From contig JBBRMT010000090.1 in assembly GCA_038230695.1 (NCBI GenBank), forward strand, positions 1 to 16,446: a stretch of DNA of 16,446 bases. Reading direction: 5' to 3'. Every line of letters starts with the position of its first letter. The first letter of the stretch is position 1. Both the position numbers and the translations under genes were made by a program. The notes beneath the pieces are model-generated. The model was not told the origin of the DNA. It saw nothing but the letters and a program-made list of their open reading frames with translations, and made no database searches. The stretch comes from QHBQ01 sp038230695 (GTDB lineage: Bacteria; Chloroflexota; Chloroflexia; QHBQ01). Shown piece after piece: positions 1 to 6,845 of the stretch.

Positions 1-1914
1 GACCTGGCGTTCGACCTCGCGCAGATCCTCCCCGCCCACCGGCGCATAGTGGTTGAAGTCGAAGCGCAGGTAGTCGGCCTCGACCAGCGAGCCGCGCTGA
101 TATAGATGCGGACCAAGCACGTCGCGCAACGCCTGATGCAACAGGTGGGTAGCGGTGTGATTACGCATCACATCCTTGCGCCGCTGCTCCGGCACCACCG
201 CCTGGATGCTGTCGCCCACCTTCAGGCTGCCGCTCAGGACCAGGCCGCGCATCACATAGACATCGCCACCGCGCTTCTGGGTATCCAGCACCGCAAAGGT
301 TGCGCCATCCGCGCCGTAGAGGAAGCCGCGATCGCCTACCTGCCCGCCGCGCTCGGCGTAGAAGGGGGTGCGATCAAGCACGATTTCATAGACCAGCATC
401 TCCGCTGGCCGCTCGTTGGGCGGGATGTTCAGGTCGGGTTCGGGAACATTGCCCTCAGCACTGACCTGTTCGACCATCTCACCATTGTTGATGATAGCAA
501 CGATAGTGGCCTCAGCCTCCAGCGTGTCGTAGCCCAGGAACTCGGTGGGGTGCAGGCCGAACCGCTCGGCGTAGTTGACCTTCTCTTTCTTCTCCACGAA
601 GGTGTTGCGGCCCTTGCCCTGATGGCGTTGCTCCTCAAGTGAACGCTCGAAGCCTTCCTCGTCCAGCGCCAGACCGCGTTCGCGGGTAAGTTCGCCTAGC
701 AGGTCGCGGCTAAAGCCGAAGGTGTCATAGAGCCTAAACCCCTCGTCGCCGGGGAAGATACTCTCGCCCTCATCCTTCAGCCGGTCGGCAATCTCCTCGA
801 AGCGATTGATGGCCGCCTCGATGGTGCGCTTGTACAGCGTCTCCTCGCTGAGGATAATCTTCTTGATTACCTCGCGGTTGGTGACTAGCTCGTGGTAATG
901 GTCGCCCATCACCTCGATAACCGTATCGGCGATCGGGCCGAGGAAGGGGCCGTCGAAGCCCAGCTTGCGGCCAAAGCGCATCGCCCGCCGCATGATCTTA
1001 CGCAGCACATAGTTGCGCGTGTCGCTGCCTGGCACCACCCCATCGCTGATCAGGAAGGTCATGCAGCGGGCGTGGTCGGCAATCACCCGATAGGGGATGG
1101 GGTTGGCCTGCATCTCCGCCTCGCTCTGGCGGGCAAGGTCGCGGGTGCGCTGCATAATCGGCACGAACAGGTCGGTTTCGTAGTTGCTGTTCACCCCTTG
1201 CATCACCATGGAGATGCGCTCCAGGCCCATGCCGGTGTCAATGTTCTTGCGGGCCAGCGGCACGTAGCTGCCGTCGAGTTGACGGTCGAACTGGGTGAAG
1301 ACCAGGTTCCAGATCTCGATCCAGCGATCCTCATTGTCAACGTCCCAGGTGGTGTCGTCAGGATTGGCGAGGTCGGGACGCTTATCGAAGAAGATCTCCG
1401 AGTTGGGGCCGCATGGCCCGGTATCGCCCACCTCCCAGAAGTTAGTCTTCTTGCCCAGACGGATAATCTGGCTTTGTGGGAAGCCCGCTACTGATTGCCA
1501 GAGTTCGGCAGCCTCATCGTCGTCCTCATAAATAGTGGGGCGCAGGCGGGCAGCAGGTATTTTATACACATTGGTGAGCAGATCCCAGGCCCAGGTAACC
1601 GCCTCCCGCTTGAAGTAGTCGCCAAAGCTGAAGTTGCCGAGCATCTCGAAGAAGGTGTTGTGACGCAGGCTGGGGCCAACCTCCTCCAGATCGTTGTGCT
1701 TGCCACCGGCACGCACGCATTTCTGCGAGGTAGCGGCGGTGTTGTAGCCGCGTTGCTCCACGCCGAGGAATAGATCCTTGAACTGCACCATGCCGGAGTT
1801 GGCGAACAGCAAGGTAGGATCGTTGGCAGGAACTAGCGACGAGGAAGGCACCACCTGGTGGCCCCGTTCGCGGAAGTATTCAAGAAAGGTGCTGCGGACC
1901 TCGCTGCTGTTCAT
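1..1914 (-). CDS. alaS: Alanyl-tRNA synthetase, N-terminal 638 residues (runs off left edge)
   Basis: Charges tRNA-Ala with alanine in the cytoplasm. The frame is open from the ATG at 1912-1914 to base 1 (638 codons; the family is usually about 870-900 residues), so the C-terminal part lies outside the window. The N-terminus reads MNSSEVRSTFLEYFRERGH and continues into 'LFANSGMVQFKD'. Class II motif 2 (HNTFFEMLGNFSFGDYF) lies near residues 84-100 and motif 3 (DTGMGLERI) near 226-234. The editing-domain zinc motif HTATHLLH has His at about 586 and 590; the second metal pair would be beyond the edge. A ribosome site (AGGAGA) lies 8 nt before the ATG and a good promoter about 30-60 nt upstream. 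The gene is alone on its strand here. Identification is secure. Confidence 0.97.
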   Translation of the reverse strand, partial: MNSSEVRSTFLEYFRERGHQVVPSSSLVPANDPTLLFANSGMVQFKDLFLGVEQRGYNTAATSQKCVRAGGKHNDLEEVGPSLRHNTFFEMLGNFSFGDYFKREAVTWAWDLLTNVYKIPAARLRPTIYEDDDEAAELWQSVAGFPQSQIIRLGKKTNFWEVGDTGPCGPNSEIFFDKRPDLANPDDTTWDVDNEDRWIEIWNLVFTQFDRQLDGSYVPLARKNIDTGMGLERISMVMQGVNSNYETDLFVPIMQRTRDLARQSEAEMQANPIPYRVIADHARCMTFLISDGVVPGSDTRNYVLRKIMRRAMRFGRKLGFDGPFLGPIADTVIEVMGDHYHELVTNREVIKKIILSEETLYKRTIEAAINRFEEIADRLKDEGESIFPGDEGFRLYDTFGFSRDLLGELTRERGLALDEEGFERSLEEQRHQGKGRNTFVEKKEKVNYAERFGLHPTEFLGYDTLEAEATIVAIINNGEMVEQVSAEGNVPEPDLNIPPNERPAEMLVYEIVLDRTPFYAERGGQVGDRGFLYGADGATFAVLDTQKRGGDVYVMRGLVLSGSLKVGDSIQAVVPEQRRKDVMRNHTATHLLHQALRDVLGPHLYQRGSLVEADYLRFDFNHYAPVGGEDLREVERQV

Positions 1915-1944
1915 CGCTTCTGTCTCCTGAGCGTATCTGTTGTG

Positions 1945-1973
1945 ATTGTAAGGCAAGTTCTATTTATTGTCAA
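1945..1973 (-). promoter_or_regulatory. alaS promoter
   Basis: On the minus strand TTGACA (1973-1968), 17 nt, then TACAAT (1950-1945). Transcription would start about 1937, giving a leader of only about 25 nt, too short for a T-box. Confidence 0.75.
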
Positions 1974-2023
1974 GTAGTTGGTGTTCAGCGGGCGCACGTC
2001 ACGTTCTTGCCCAACAGTTGTCG

Positions 2024-2050
2024 GTAGGGGCGAACCGTTGTTCGCCCTGG
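2024..2050 (+). repeat. Dispersed small palindrome, copy 1
   Basis: GTAGGGGCGAAC, a 4-nt loop, then GTTCGCCCTGG. The arms pair except for one unpaired G in the left arm. Same family as copies at 2265, 2871, 12129, 12587 and 15540. Confidence 0.8.
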
Positions 2051-2264
2051 TCAGTTATGTTAGGATTGTGATGCGCAACTAAGTTTAGCCAACCGATTGC
2101 TGCTGTGGGTAAACAGCCTGGGGATTTGCAGGTGGAGTTGCTGATGCGGCTAGTGTGGCCTAATTATAACAAATGTTGGGGATATGGGCAACATAGATAC
2201 AACTATAGTTGGGGATAAGTCCCCATAATGGATGCCGTTCATCAAACTACAACGCATTTGTGGC

Positions 2265-2289
2265 GTAGGGGCGGATTGCGTCCGCCCTG
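2265..2289 (+). repeat. Dispersed small palindrome, copy 2
   Basis: GTAGGGGCGGA, loop TTGCG, then TCCGCCCTGA. The left arm again has one extra G opposite the right arm; the inner stem bases differ from copy 1 but remain complementary. Confidence 0.7.
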
Positions 2290-2303
2290 AAGTGGATCGC
2301 TCC

Positions 2304-2332
2304 TTGACGTAGCAGCATTAGCCCCCTATAAT
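2304..2332 (+). promoter_or_regulatory. Promoter of the PPOX-family gene
   Basis: TTGACG (2304-2309), 17 nt, TATAAT (2327-2332). The start would be near 2339, just before a tandem 16-bp repeat in the leader. Confidence 0.7.
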
Positions 2333-2343
2333 TCAACTGTACT

Positions 2344-2375
2344 GCAATTCCACATAACAGCAATTCCACATAACA
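2344..2375 (+). repeat. Two exact tandem copies of a 16-bp unit in a 5' leader
   Basis: GCAATTCCACATAACA occurs at 2344-2359 and again at 2360-2375 without a gap, inside the predicted leader of the PPOX gene, immediately before its weak purine-rich ribosome site. It could be a recent slippage duplication or a doubled binding site. Confidence 0.85.
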
Positions 2376-2391
2376 GAAAGAGAGTATTGAC

Positions 2392-2796
2392 ATGAACAAC
2401 CAGATACCAGCCTCGACCCGCGATTTGTTTGAGCGTCCCATCCTGTGCGCCCTCAGCACCATCAACCCCGATGGTCAGCCTCATAGCGTGCCAGTCTGGT
2501 GCGACCTGGACGGCGACTTCGTGCGAGTCAATTCGCCCGACAACACCAAGAAAACGCGCAATATGACCGATGGCAGCAAAGTGACGGTACTGCTGATTGA
2601 CCCACAAAATGCTTATCACTGGGTCGAAGTTCAGGGCCACATTGTGGAGATCAGGGATGAAAGCCAAGGCGCACGCGATCACATCAACAGCCTATCCCAG
2701 AAGTATATGGGCAACCCGGTTTATCAGGGATATGGCGGTGCGCCGCAGAACCGCTTGATGTATATCATCCAACCCGACAAGGTTAACGGGCGGTAA
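2392..2796 (+). CDS. PPOX-class (pyridoxamine 5'-phosphate oxidase-like) flavin/F420-binding protein
   Basis: A 134-residue protein of the split-barrel PPOX family. The pattern 'LSTINPDGQPHSVPVWCDLDGDFVRVNS' near residues 21-48 is the typical first beta-hairpin of the Rv1155-like F420-dependent branch, followed by 'KKTRNM' and 'KVTVLLIDPQNAYHWVEVQGHIVEI', the dimer and cofactor strands. The family binds FMN or F420 and reduces small substrates; which cofactor is used here cannot be told from sequence. The ATG at 2392 follows a modest GAGAG ribosome site and a strong promoter. It appears monocistronic: palindromic repeats and a broken gene on the other strand follow. Confidence 0.85.
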   Translation: MNNQIPASTRDLFERPILCALSTINPDGQPHSVPVWCDLDGDFVRVNSPDNTKKTRNMTDGSKVTVLLIDPQNAYHWVEVQGHIVEIRDESQGARDHINSLSQKYMGNPVYQGYGGAPQNRLMYIIQPDKVNGR

Positions 2797-2870
2797 CTTC
2801 AGCTACAACTCAGCTTCCACAACAACCAAGGATGTAATACCAAATAGCTTTGGTGCTGGTGTAAAATGGG

Positions 2871-2898
2871 CCAGGGCGAACAACGGTCCGCCCCTACA
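2871..2898 (-). repeat. Dispersed small palindrome, copy 3
   Basis: Inverted orientation of the same family: CCAGGGCGAAC, loop AACG, then GTCCGCCCCTAC. One G.T-type pair and the characteristic extra base in one arm. It may act as a terminator-like hairpin after the PPOX gene. Confidence 0.75.
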
Positions 2899-2933
2899 GA
2901 AAATACACCAGCTCCTCGGCGAATTGGCATGAC

Positions 2934-2961
2934 AAAGGGACGCACTGATTGTGCGCCCTTT
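2934..2961. repeat. Related hairpin with bulged A
   Basis: AAAGGGACGCAC, loop TGATT, GTGCGCCCTTT. The arms are complementary except for one unpaired A at the same relative position as the bulged G of the GTAGGGGCG family. It may be a diverged member or a terminator. Confidence 0.55.
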
Positions 2962-2973
2962 GCGTTGTCTATA

Positions 2974-2997
2974 CTCAAACCTCAAACCTCAAACCTC
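2974..2997 (+). repeat. Heptamer tandem repeat CTCAAAC
   Basis: Three perfect 7-bp copies (2974-2994) and a partial fourth (CTC), just 3' of the broken SLH gene. Confidence 0.85.
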
Positions 2998-3017
2998 AGC
3001 ACTCCGCTACGGCGTTG

Positions 3018-3663
3018 TCACCCCTTGAACACGATCTGGGCCATCTCGTCGCGGCGGATATTGTTATTGGGGCGGAAGGTGTGGTCGGGGTAGCCGTTGT
3101 AACCCCCTTGTTGTGCGCGGTCTCGATGCTAGTAAAGAAGACGTTGTTGGCTGGCACATCGCTATAGCTGGGCGTGCCGCCGCCGGGGGTAAACAGCGGG
3201 TAATGCGCCGCGCCCACTACCAGCTTGGTAAGCTGCCCGCGAGTGATGGGAACGTTGGGCAGATAGCAATGATACGGCACACCATGCGCGGCACAACTAC
3301 CCGCATCGAAGCCGCTGAGTATACCGGCGTGGAAGCCAGTCTCGATATAAAAGTAGGCAAAGTAGCTGGGTCGCACGTCAAAGAAGTTCCATGTGCCACC
3401 AGAGGGGTATAGAAGTACAGGCCGAAGCCGAGAACGACCACTTTGGCGAACTGGCCGCGAGTGGAAGTGCCGCCCGGTGAGAAGTGGCTGGCATCGGTGC
3501 CATTGACTGCGTGACCGCAGTAAAGGTATACAATTACGCTATAGAAGACGTTGCTGTTGATGTCCGCAAAGGGCAGCGGACAGGTCGGCGTGGGTGTAGG
3601 CGGCTCGGGCGTACTGACCGGGCCGGGCGTGTTGGTGGGGCCAGGGGTGCTGCCAGTAAGCAT
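3018..3663 (-). pseudogene. S-layer homology (SLH) domain protein fragment with two frameshifts
   Basis: Read on the minus strand in three successive frames this gives a Pro/Thr-rich linker (STPGPTNTPGPVSTPEPPTP), then three SLH units: 'PFADINSNVFYSVIVYLY...STRGQFAKVVV', 'FFDVRPSYFAYFYIETGF...ITRGQLTKLVV' and 'YSDVPANNVFFTSIETAHNKG...GYPDHTFRPNNNIRRDEMAQ', ending at TGA (3018-3020). SLH units attach surface proteins to the cell envelope. The frame changes at the CCCC run (3404-3407) and at the GGGGG run (3103-3107, as read on the minus strand); each is repaired by adding one base to the run, restoring 'YTPSGGTWNFFDV' and 'HNKGGYNGYPDHTF'. There is no signal peptide: a stop codon sits directly before the first Met, so the 5' end also appears lost. 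Either a decayed 3' remnant or indel errors in the consensus. Confidence 0.8.
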
Positions 3664-3777
3664 CTACTCTCAGCCCGGCTCGGTTATACGCATTAAATCT
3701 GTATAAACTTCGCCCCTGCATAGGCCGATATCGCCTTGTCTAAAGTGGGGGGCATGGCAAGGGCTGTCGCTTTGGGT

Positions 3778-3783
3778 TATAAT
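3778..3783 (+). promoter_or_regulatory. Probable -10 element for the small membrane protein / selenoprotein unit
   Basis: A perfect TATAAT about 29 nt before the start codon at 3812. The -35 region 17 nt upstream (TGGCAA) is a poor match, so the promoter is tentative. Confidence 0.45.
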
Positions 3784-3811
3784 GGCGCTACATTAGCTTG
3801 AGGAGATGGGT

Positions 3812-4030
3812 ATGCAGATGGTAGAGGAGCAGCGGCCACAACCAGCGGTGGGTGAATCAATAAACAGCAACGAGGTCAAACGCCAGCGCAAACCCAGCAG
3901 AAGGGCGGTTGGGGTCAGCGAAATGCAATGGCGGCTATTGCTGGCCGCACTGGCTCTGCTCGCGTTGGTGATGTTTGCCGCAATCGTGCTGTTCATACTC
4001 GCCGCTTTCGGTGGCCTCAGATTTGCATAG
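3812..4030 (+). CDS. Small single-span membrane protein of unknown function
   Basis: A 72-residue protein with a polar, basic N-terminal half (VEEQRPQPAVGES, then KRQRKPSRRAVG) and one hydrophobic segment near residues 40-66 (LLLAALALLALVMFAAIVLF). The basic stretch before the helix predicts a cytoplasmic N-terminus. An upstream ATG at 3806 overlaps the GAGGAG ribosome site (3800-3805); the ATG at 3812 has a 6-nt spacer and is preferred. It lies 39 nt before the peroxiredoxin-like selenoprotein gene on the same strand, so the two are probably co-transcribed. I do not recognise a family. It could be an accessory membrane partner, but nothing in the sequence shows that. Confidence 0.65.
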   Translation: MQMVEEQRPQPAVGESINSNEVKRQRKPSRRAVGVSEMQWRLLLAALALLALVMFAAIVLFILAAFGGLRFA

Positions 4031-4069
4031 ATATGAGGCAGTATATAATCAAGCTGGAGGTTGATGAGC

Positions 4070-4642
4070 ATGGCCGATAAGAACGCATTGCAGGTAGGGC
4101 AACCCGCGCCCGAAGCAACGGTGCAGGATGGTGGGGGCAACGACATATTGCTGTCGTCGCTGTGGCAGGGCGATCAGCCGCTGCTGCTGGTGTTTATCCG
4201 CCACTTTGGTTGACCATATGCCAGGGCGCAGATGGCGCAGTTGCGCCAAGATTATAACCGCATCGAGGCGGCCAACCTGAAGCTGGTGGTGATCACTCCC
4301 CACCCCGCTACGGCGACCACCGCCTATCAGGTGGAACACCACCTGAACTACCTCATTCTATCGGACCACCGCCGCAAAGCCTACCGCCGTTACGGCCTAG
4401 GCAGATTGAGCGTTTTGCATGAAATCAACCCGCTCACCTGGCTACGCAACCTGCCCAGCTTGCGTAAGCAAGGCATCGCCCGCAGCGCCGATGCGGATAT
4501 GGCGCAACTAGGCGGCGTGTTCGTGATTGATAATGGCGGCACACTACGCTACGTTCACATCGCCCACGATGCCTCGGACAATCCGTCTACCGACGCAATA
4601 ATCGGGGCGGCGCAAGCGATTAGCTACACTGGCGGGAGCTGA
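4070..4642 (+). CDS. Peroxiredoxin-like (AhpC/TSA, PRXL2-type) protein with TGA-encoded selenocysteine
   Basis: A 190-residue thioredoxin-fold protein if the in-frame TGA at 4211-4213 is read as selenocysteine (residue 48). The N-terminus 'LQVGQPAPEATVQD' and 'PLLLVFIRHFG-U-PYARAQ' match the peroxiredoxin-like family motif RHFGCPFCREQ, with U replacing the peroxidatic Cys and Ala at the usual second Cys. After the TGA the same frame continues with family-like sequence (LKLVVITPHPAT; GGVFVIDNGGTLRYVHIA) to TGA at 4640-4642. The ATG at 4070 has GGAGG with a 9-nt spacer; the ATG at 4064 would leave only 3 nt. A stem-loop lies downstream of the TGA at SECIS distance. Family members reduce peroxides or related thiol substrates. 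The alternative is a nonsense-mutated gene, or a truncated product starting at 4232 that lacks the active site. No selA/B/C/D gene is in the window. Confidence 0.8.
4225..4248 (+). promoter_or_regulatory. Candidate bacterial SECIS element
   Basis: Two alternative hairpins follow the TGA (4211-4213). TGGCGC (4233-4238), loop AGTT, GCGCCA (4243-4248) puts the apical loop 25 nt after the TGA, with a G in the loop. GGCGCA (4225-4230), 11-nt loop, TGCGCC (4242-4247) puts it 17 nt after. Both fall in the known distance range for bacterial SECIS. The region is coding, so pairing could be incidental. Confidence 0.55.
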
Positions 4643-5109
4643 AGTGGAACTGATAGTATTTGGTAGAGGCGCATCACACTGCGCCCTTTTTGTTGGGCTA
4701 AAAATTGCCGAGTCAGAAACAGCAAGCCCCCACCCACCAGCAGCAACACCCCACCAGCAATCAGTAGAAAGACTGGGAAGTACCAGAGCGAGAAGAAGGA
4801 ATTGACCCGTGCGGCGGTGGGGGTTTCGGGGTTGAACAGCACCGCCACTTTGTCGCCAACCTTGTATGGCTCGTTGGTCGAGCTAAATGTGGCGGTGAAA
4901 GTAACTGGCGCAAGCGTATCGGGAAACTGGATGACCGGATAGCTAATCCCCTTGTCGGTGCTAAAGCCGGTGACGGTGCCGGTTGCGCTCGTCGCGCCGC
5001 CGACGAACAGATATGTAAAAATGGTAAAGAGTATCCCCGCCAGCAACGCCACTGTGCCGAACATCACCAGTACCGCGCCGATACCACCTAGCACACGACT
5101 CCTCACCAT
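4624..5109 (-). CDS. DUF3592 domain membrane protein
   Basis: A 161-residue protein with two hydrophobic spans (about residues 8-36, 'IGAVLVMFGTVALLAGILF', and about 108-130, 'FPVFLLIAGGVLLLVGG') flanking a beta-rich extracytoplasmic part. The pattern ATGTVTGF...YPVIQFP...YKVGDKVAVLFNPETP followed by 'ARVNSFFSLWYFPVFLL' is typical of DUF3592. Its biochemical role is unknown. The ATG at 5109 is chosen because GAGGAG lies just before it; an upstream GTG (5121) is embedded in that site. The gene overlaps the convergent selenoprotein gene by 19 bp and lies 15 nt after the stop codon of the DUF1634 gene, so it may be the last gene of the operon running from 7784. Confidence 0.85.
   Translation of the reverse strand: MVRSRVLGGIGAVLVMFGTVALLAGILFTIFTYLFVGGATSATGTVTGFSTDKGISYPVIQFPDTLAPVTFTATFSSTNEPYKVGDKVAVLFNPETPTAARVNSFFSLWYFPVFLLIAGGVLLLVGGGLLFLTRQFLAQQKGRSVMRLYQILSVPLQLPPV
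4668..4691 (+). terminator. Intrinsic terminator after the selenoprotein gene
   Basis: GGCGCA (4668-4673), loop TCACAC, TGCGCC (4680-4685), followed by C and TTTTT. It lies inside the 3' end of the convergent DUF3592 gene. Confidence 0.7.
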
Positions 5110-5124
5110 GCGCCTCCTCACCCC

Positions 5125-5568
5125 TCAATGGGCAAACCAGCCGACCAGCAGCACCGCCAGCACGAGTATGGTGATACCGACATAGAGCAGGTCGCGTTCG
5201 CGGGCAAACAGCAGCACCGAGGCGGCAACGCGGATGATAGGGGTAAGGATGAGCAGGATAACCCCGGCTTCGACAAAGGCGAGTGGCTCAAAGCTAAACA
5301 ATGCGGGGATCAGGTTGCCCAGCTTGTAAAGTTGGCTATGCTGGCCCACGTAATCCACGGTGGTATGCCAGTCGCCAGTCTGTCCCGCTTGAGTTGCTTG
5401 CTGCGCCAGATAGATGATCAGGCCAAACGCGAGTAGTGCGGCGCTGGTGAACACGCCAGCGCGTAGCACCTGAGCGACGAGTAGCTCCAGGTCGAGCGCC
5501 TCACGCTGCTGCTCATTCATTGGCATCGGCGGCGGTGCCTGTTTCGGTTGGTCAGTATCATGCGCCAA
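5125..5568 (-). CDS. DUF1634 family membrane protein
   Basis: A 147-residue protein with three predicted hydrophobic spans (about 36-55, 99-120 and 127-145) and a polar N-terminus. 'DLELLVAQVLRAGVFTSAALLAFGL' followed by 'LIPALFSFEPLAFVEAGVILLILTPIIRVAASVLLFARERDLLYVGIT' is the DUF1634 pattern. DUF1634 genes commonly sit beside TauE/SafE (TSUP) transporters, as here, where it overlaps the TSUP gene by 11 nt; it is probably a partner subunit or modulator. The start is TTG at 5568: GGGGTGAG lies 5 nt before it, and no ATG is available before residue 15. The overlap implies translational coupling. Confidence 0.88.
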   Translation of the reverse strand: MAHDTDQPKQAPPPMPMNEQQREALDLELLVAQVLRAGVFTSAALLAFGLIIYLAQQATQAGQTGDWHTTVDYVGQHSQLYKLGNLIPALFSFEPLAFVEAGVILLILTPIIRVAASVLLFARERDLLYVGITILVLAVLLVGWFAH

Positions 5569-6409
5569 AGAAGCTCACCCCAAACCCTTTCAAGATCATC
5601 TGCACCGCAATCAACAGCAAGATGGGTACGAACAGCTTGCGTATGCCACGATTGGTCATATGTGGCAGGATGCGGCTGCCCAGCAATGCCCCGCCCAACA
5701 CTCCTACCGCTACCGGCGCGACCAGCAATGGGTTGACATCGCCGCGCCCCAGGTAGACACCCGCGCTGGCAGCGGCGGTTACGCCAATCATAAAGTTGCT
5801 GGTGGTGCTGGATACTTTCATCGGCATCCGCATCGCGCTGTCCATCGCCATTACCTTGAACACGCCGCTGCCGATACCGAGCAGCCCGGAGAGAACCCCG
5901 GCCACGTACATTATGCCGAAGCCGAGCGGCACGCGGGTGACGTTGTAACGTATCAACCCCAGCTTCTTGTCGGGGTACTCGCTGGGCAGCTTGAGCCGCA
6001 AAGCCAGCGCATCGCTCTGCACCCCTTGCGGCAACTCCTCGCCGAACTTCATCACCTGCGATGCGGCAGAGACGCACATTACCACGCCGAACAGGATATA
6101 GAGGAAGTTGGGATTGAGGATGCCGGTAAGGAACGCGCCGCTAATCGCCCCTATCGTTGTCGCCACCTCCAGAAACATCGCCGCCCGCAGGTTGATGATG
6201 TGGTCGCGCAGATAGGCGACCGCCGCGCCGCTGGATGTGGCGATGGTGCATACGATGCTTGCGCCAATCGCGTATTTTATGTCAATGGTGAAAGCAATGG
6301 TTAGCAGCGGTACGATCAGGATGCCGCCGCCGATGCCCACCAACGCGCCAATCAGCCCGGCGATCAGCGAGGTGGCAAACACGATAATTAGGAAGATCCA
6401 GAGTGACAA
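5558..6409 (-). CDS. TSUP family (TauE/SafE, DUF81) membrane transporter
   Basis: A 283-residue polytopic membrane protein. The N-terminal 'LIAGLIGALVGIGGGILIVPLL' and the second-half repeat 'YVAGVLSGLLGIGSGVFKVMAM' are the two homologous glycine-rich segments of the TauE/SafE family, with about eight hydrophobic spans overall. Family members move sulfite, sulfoacetate, other sulfur-containing or small organic anions across the cytoplasmic membrane; the substrate here is not determined. The start is TTG at 6409, forced by an in-frame TAG directly before it; a weak GTGAG precedes. It lies 14 nt after the DUF202 stop and overlaps DUF1634, so it belongs to a tight operon with the MBL hydrolase. 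Confidence 0.92.
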   Translation of the reverse strand: MSLWIFLIIVFATSLIAGLIGALVGIGGGILIVPLLTIAFTIDIKYAIGASIVCTIATSSGAAVAYLRDHIINLRAAMFLEVATTIGAISGAFLTGILNPNFLYILFGVVMCVSAASQVMKFGEELPQGVQSDALALRLKLPSEYPDKKLGLIRYNVTRVPLGFGIMYVAGVLSGLLGIGSGVFKVMAMDSAMRMPMKVSSTTSNFMIGVTAAASAGVYLGRGDVNPLLVAPVAVGVLGGALLGSRILPHMTNRGIRKLFVPILLLIAVQMILKGFGVSFFGA

Positions 6410-6423
6410 CTAGATGCTCACTT

Positions 6424-6843
6424 TCACTTGCCCAGAATAACCCAATCGTAGATGAGGTAGCCGGTCACGACCAAGCCGCCGATTATGATACCGCCGAGGA
6501 CAACATAGAGCATGGTATAGTGTCGGCCAAAACTACCCGCGTCTAGTTCACGCTCCACCGCAAAGAAACGGAGTGCGGCAAAGATAGCAAGTATGGGGCC
6601 AACCACCACGAAGACGATACCCAGCGGCACCGACAGCCCAGAGATGCGCTGTCCTGCCTGCGTGGTGGTAAGCATCTCAGCCACGAACAAGCCGAAGCGA
6701 GACACCACGAAGCCAAACGCGGCGATCGCGATTGAGAAACGCAGCCAGGAGAGGAAGGTGCGCTCGTTGGCGAGATGGTCGCGGGCCAGCGCGGCGCGGC
6801 GCTGGTCAAGGTTGTCGGGTTTGTCAGTGGGAGGGTTATCCAT
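6424..6843 (-). CDS. DUF202 (YidH-type) membrane protein
   Basis: A 139-residue protein with the hallmark 'LANERTFLSWLRFSIAIAAFGFVV' at about residues 24-47, then two more hydrophobic spans (about 78-96 and 113-135). DUF202 proteins are small inner-membrane proteins of unknown function. The ATG at 6843 begins 2 nt after the TAA of the MBL gene with no clear ribosome site of its own, so translation is probably coupled; a GTG at 6861 would overlap the MBL gene. Its position between a hydrolase and a TSUP transporter suggests a membrane accessory, which is inference only. Confidence 0.87.
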   Translation of the reverse strand: MDNPPTDKPDNLDQRRAALARDHLANERTFLSWLRFSIAIAAFGFVVSRFGLFVAEMLTTTQAGQRISGLSVPLGIVFVVVGPILAIFAALRFFAVERELDAGSFGRHYTMLYVVLGGIIIGGLVVTGYLIYDWVILGK

Positions 6844-6845
6844 AT

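Larger units (their letters stand above)
1974..2303. other. Gene-free spacer between alaS and the PPOX gene
   Basis: This is the main part of a 477-base stretch (1915-2391) without a gene. It holds two copies of a dispersed small palindrome (2024-2050 and 2265-2289) and a short GGGGA/TCCCC hairpin at 2211-2224. No RNA gene or conserved reading frame could be recognised in it. Confidence 0.6.

Noticed and set aside
106..1773. Open frames on the plus strand across alaS
   Set aside because: They are antisense to a clearly conserved synthetase, have no ribosome sites and no family-like sequence.
1915..2391. T-box or other riboswitch before alaS or the PPOX gene
   Set aside because: The alaS leader is only about 25 nt, and the PPOX leader is about 50 nt with no specifier or antiterminator structure visible.
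4232..4642. A separate 136-residue protein starting at ATG 4232
   Set aside because: It lacks a ribosome site and the first part of the thioredoxin fold with the active site, and it continues in frame with 4070-4210. One gene with a recoded TGA explains the data better.
5517..6304. Long open frames overlapping the TSUP gene on both strands
   Set aside because: Arg/His/Gln-rich translations typical of out-of-frame GC-rich DNA; the TSUP frame has clear membrane repeats.
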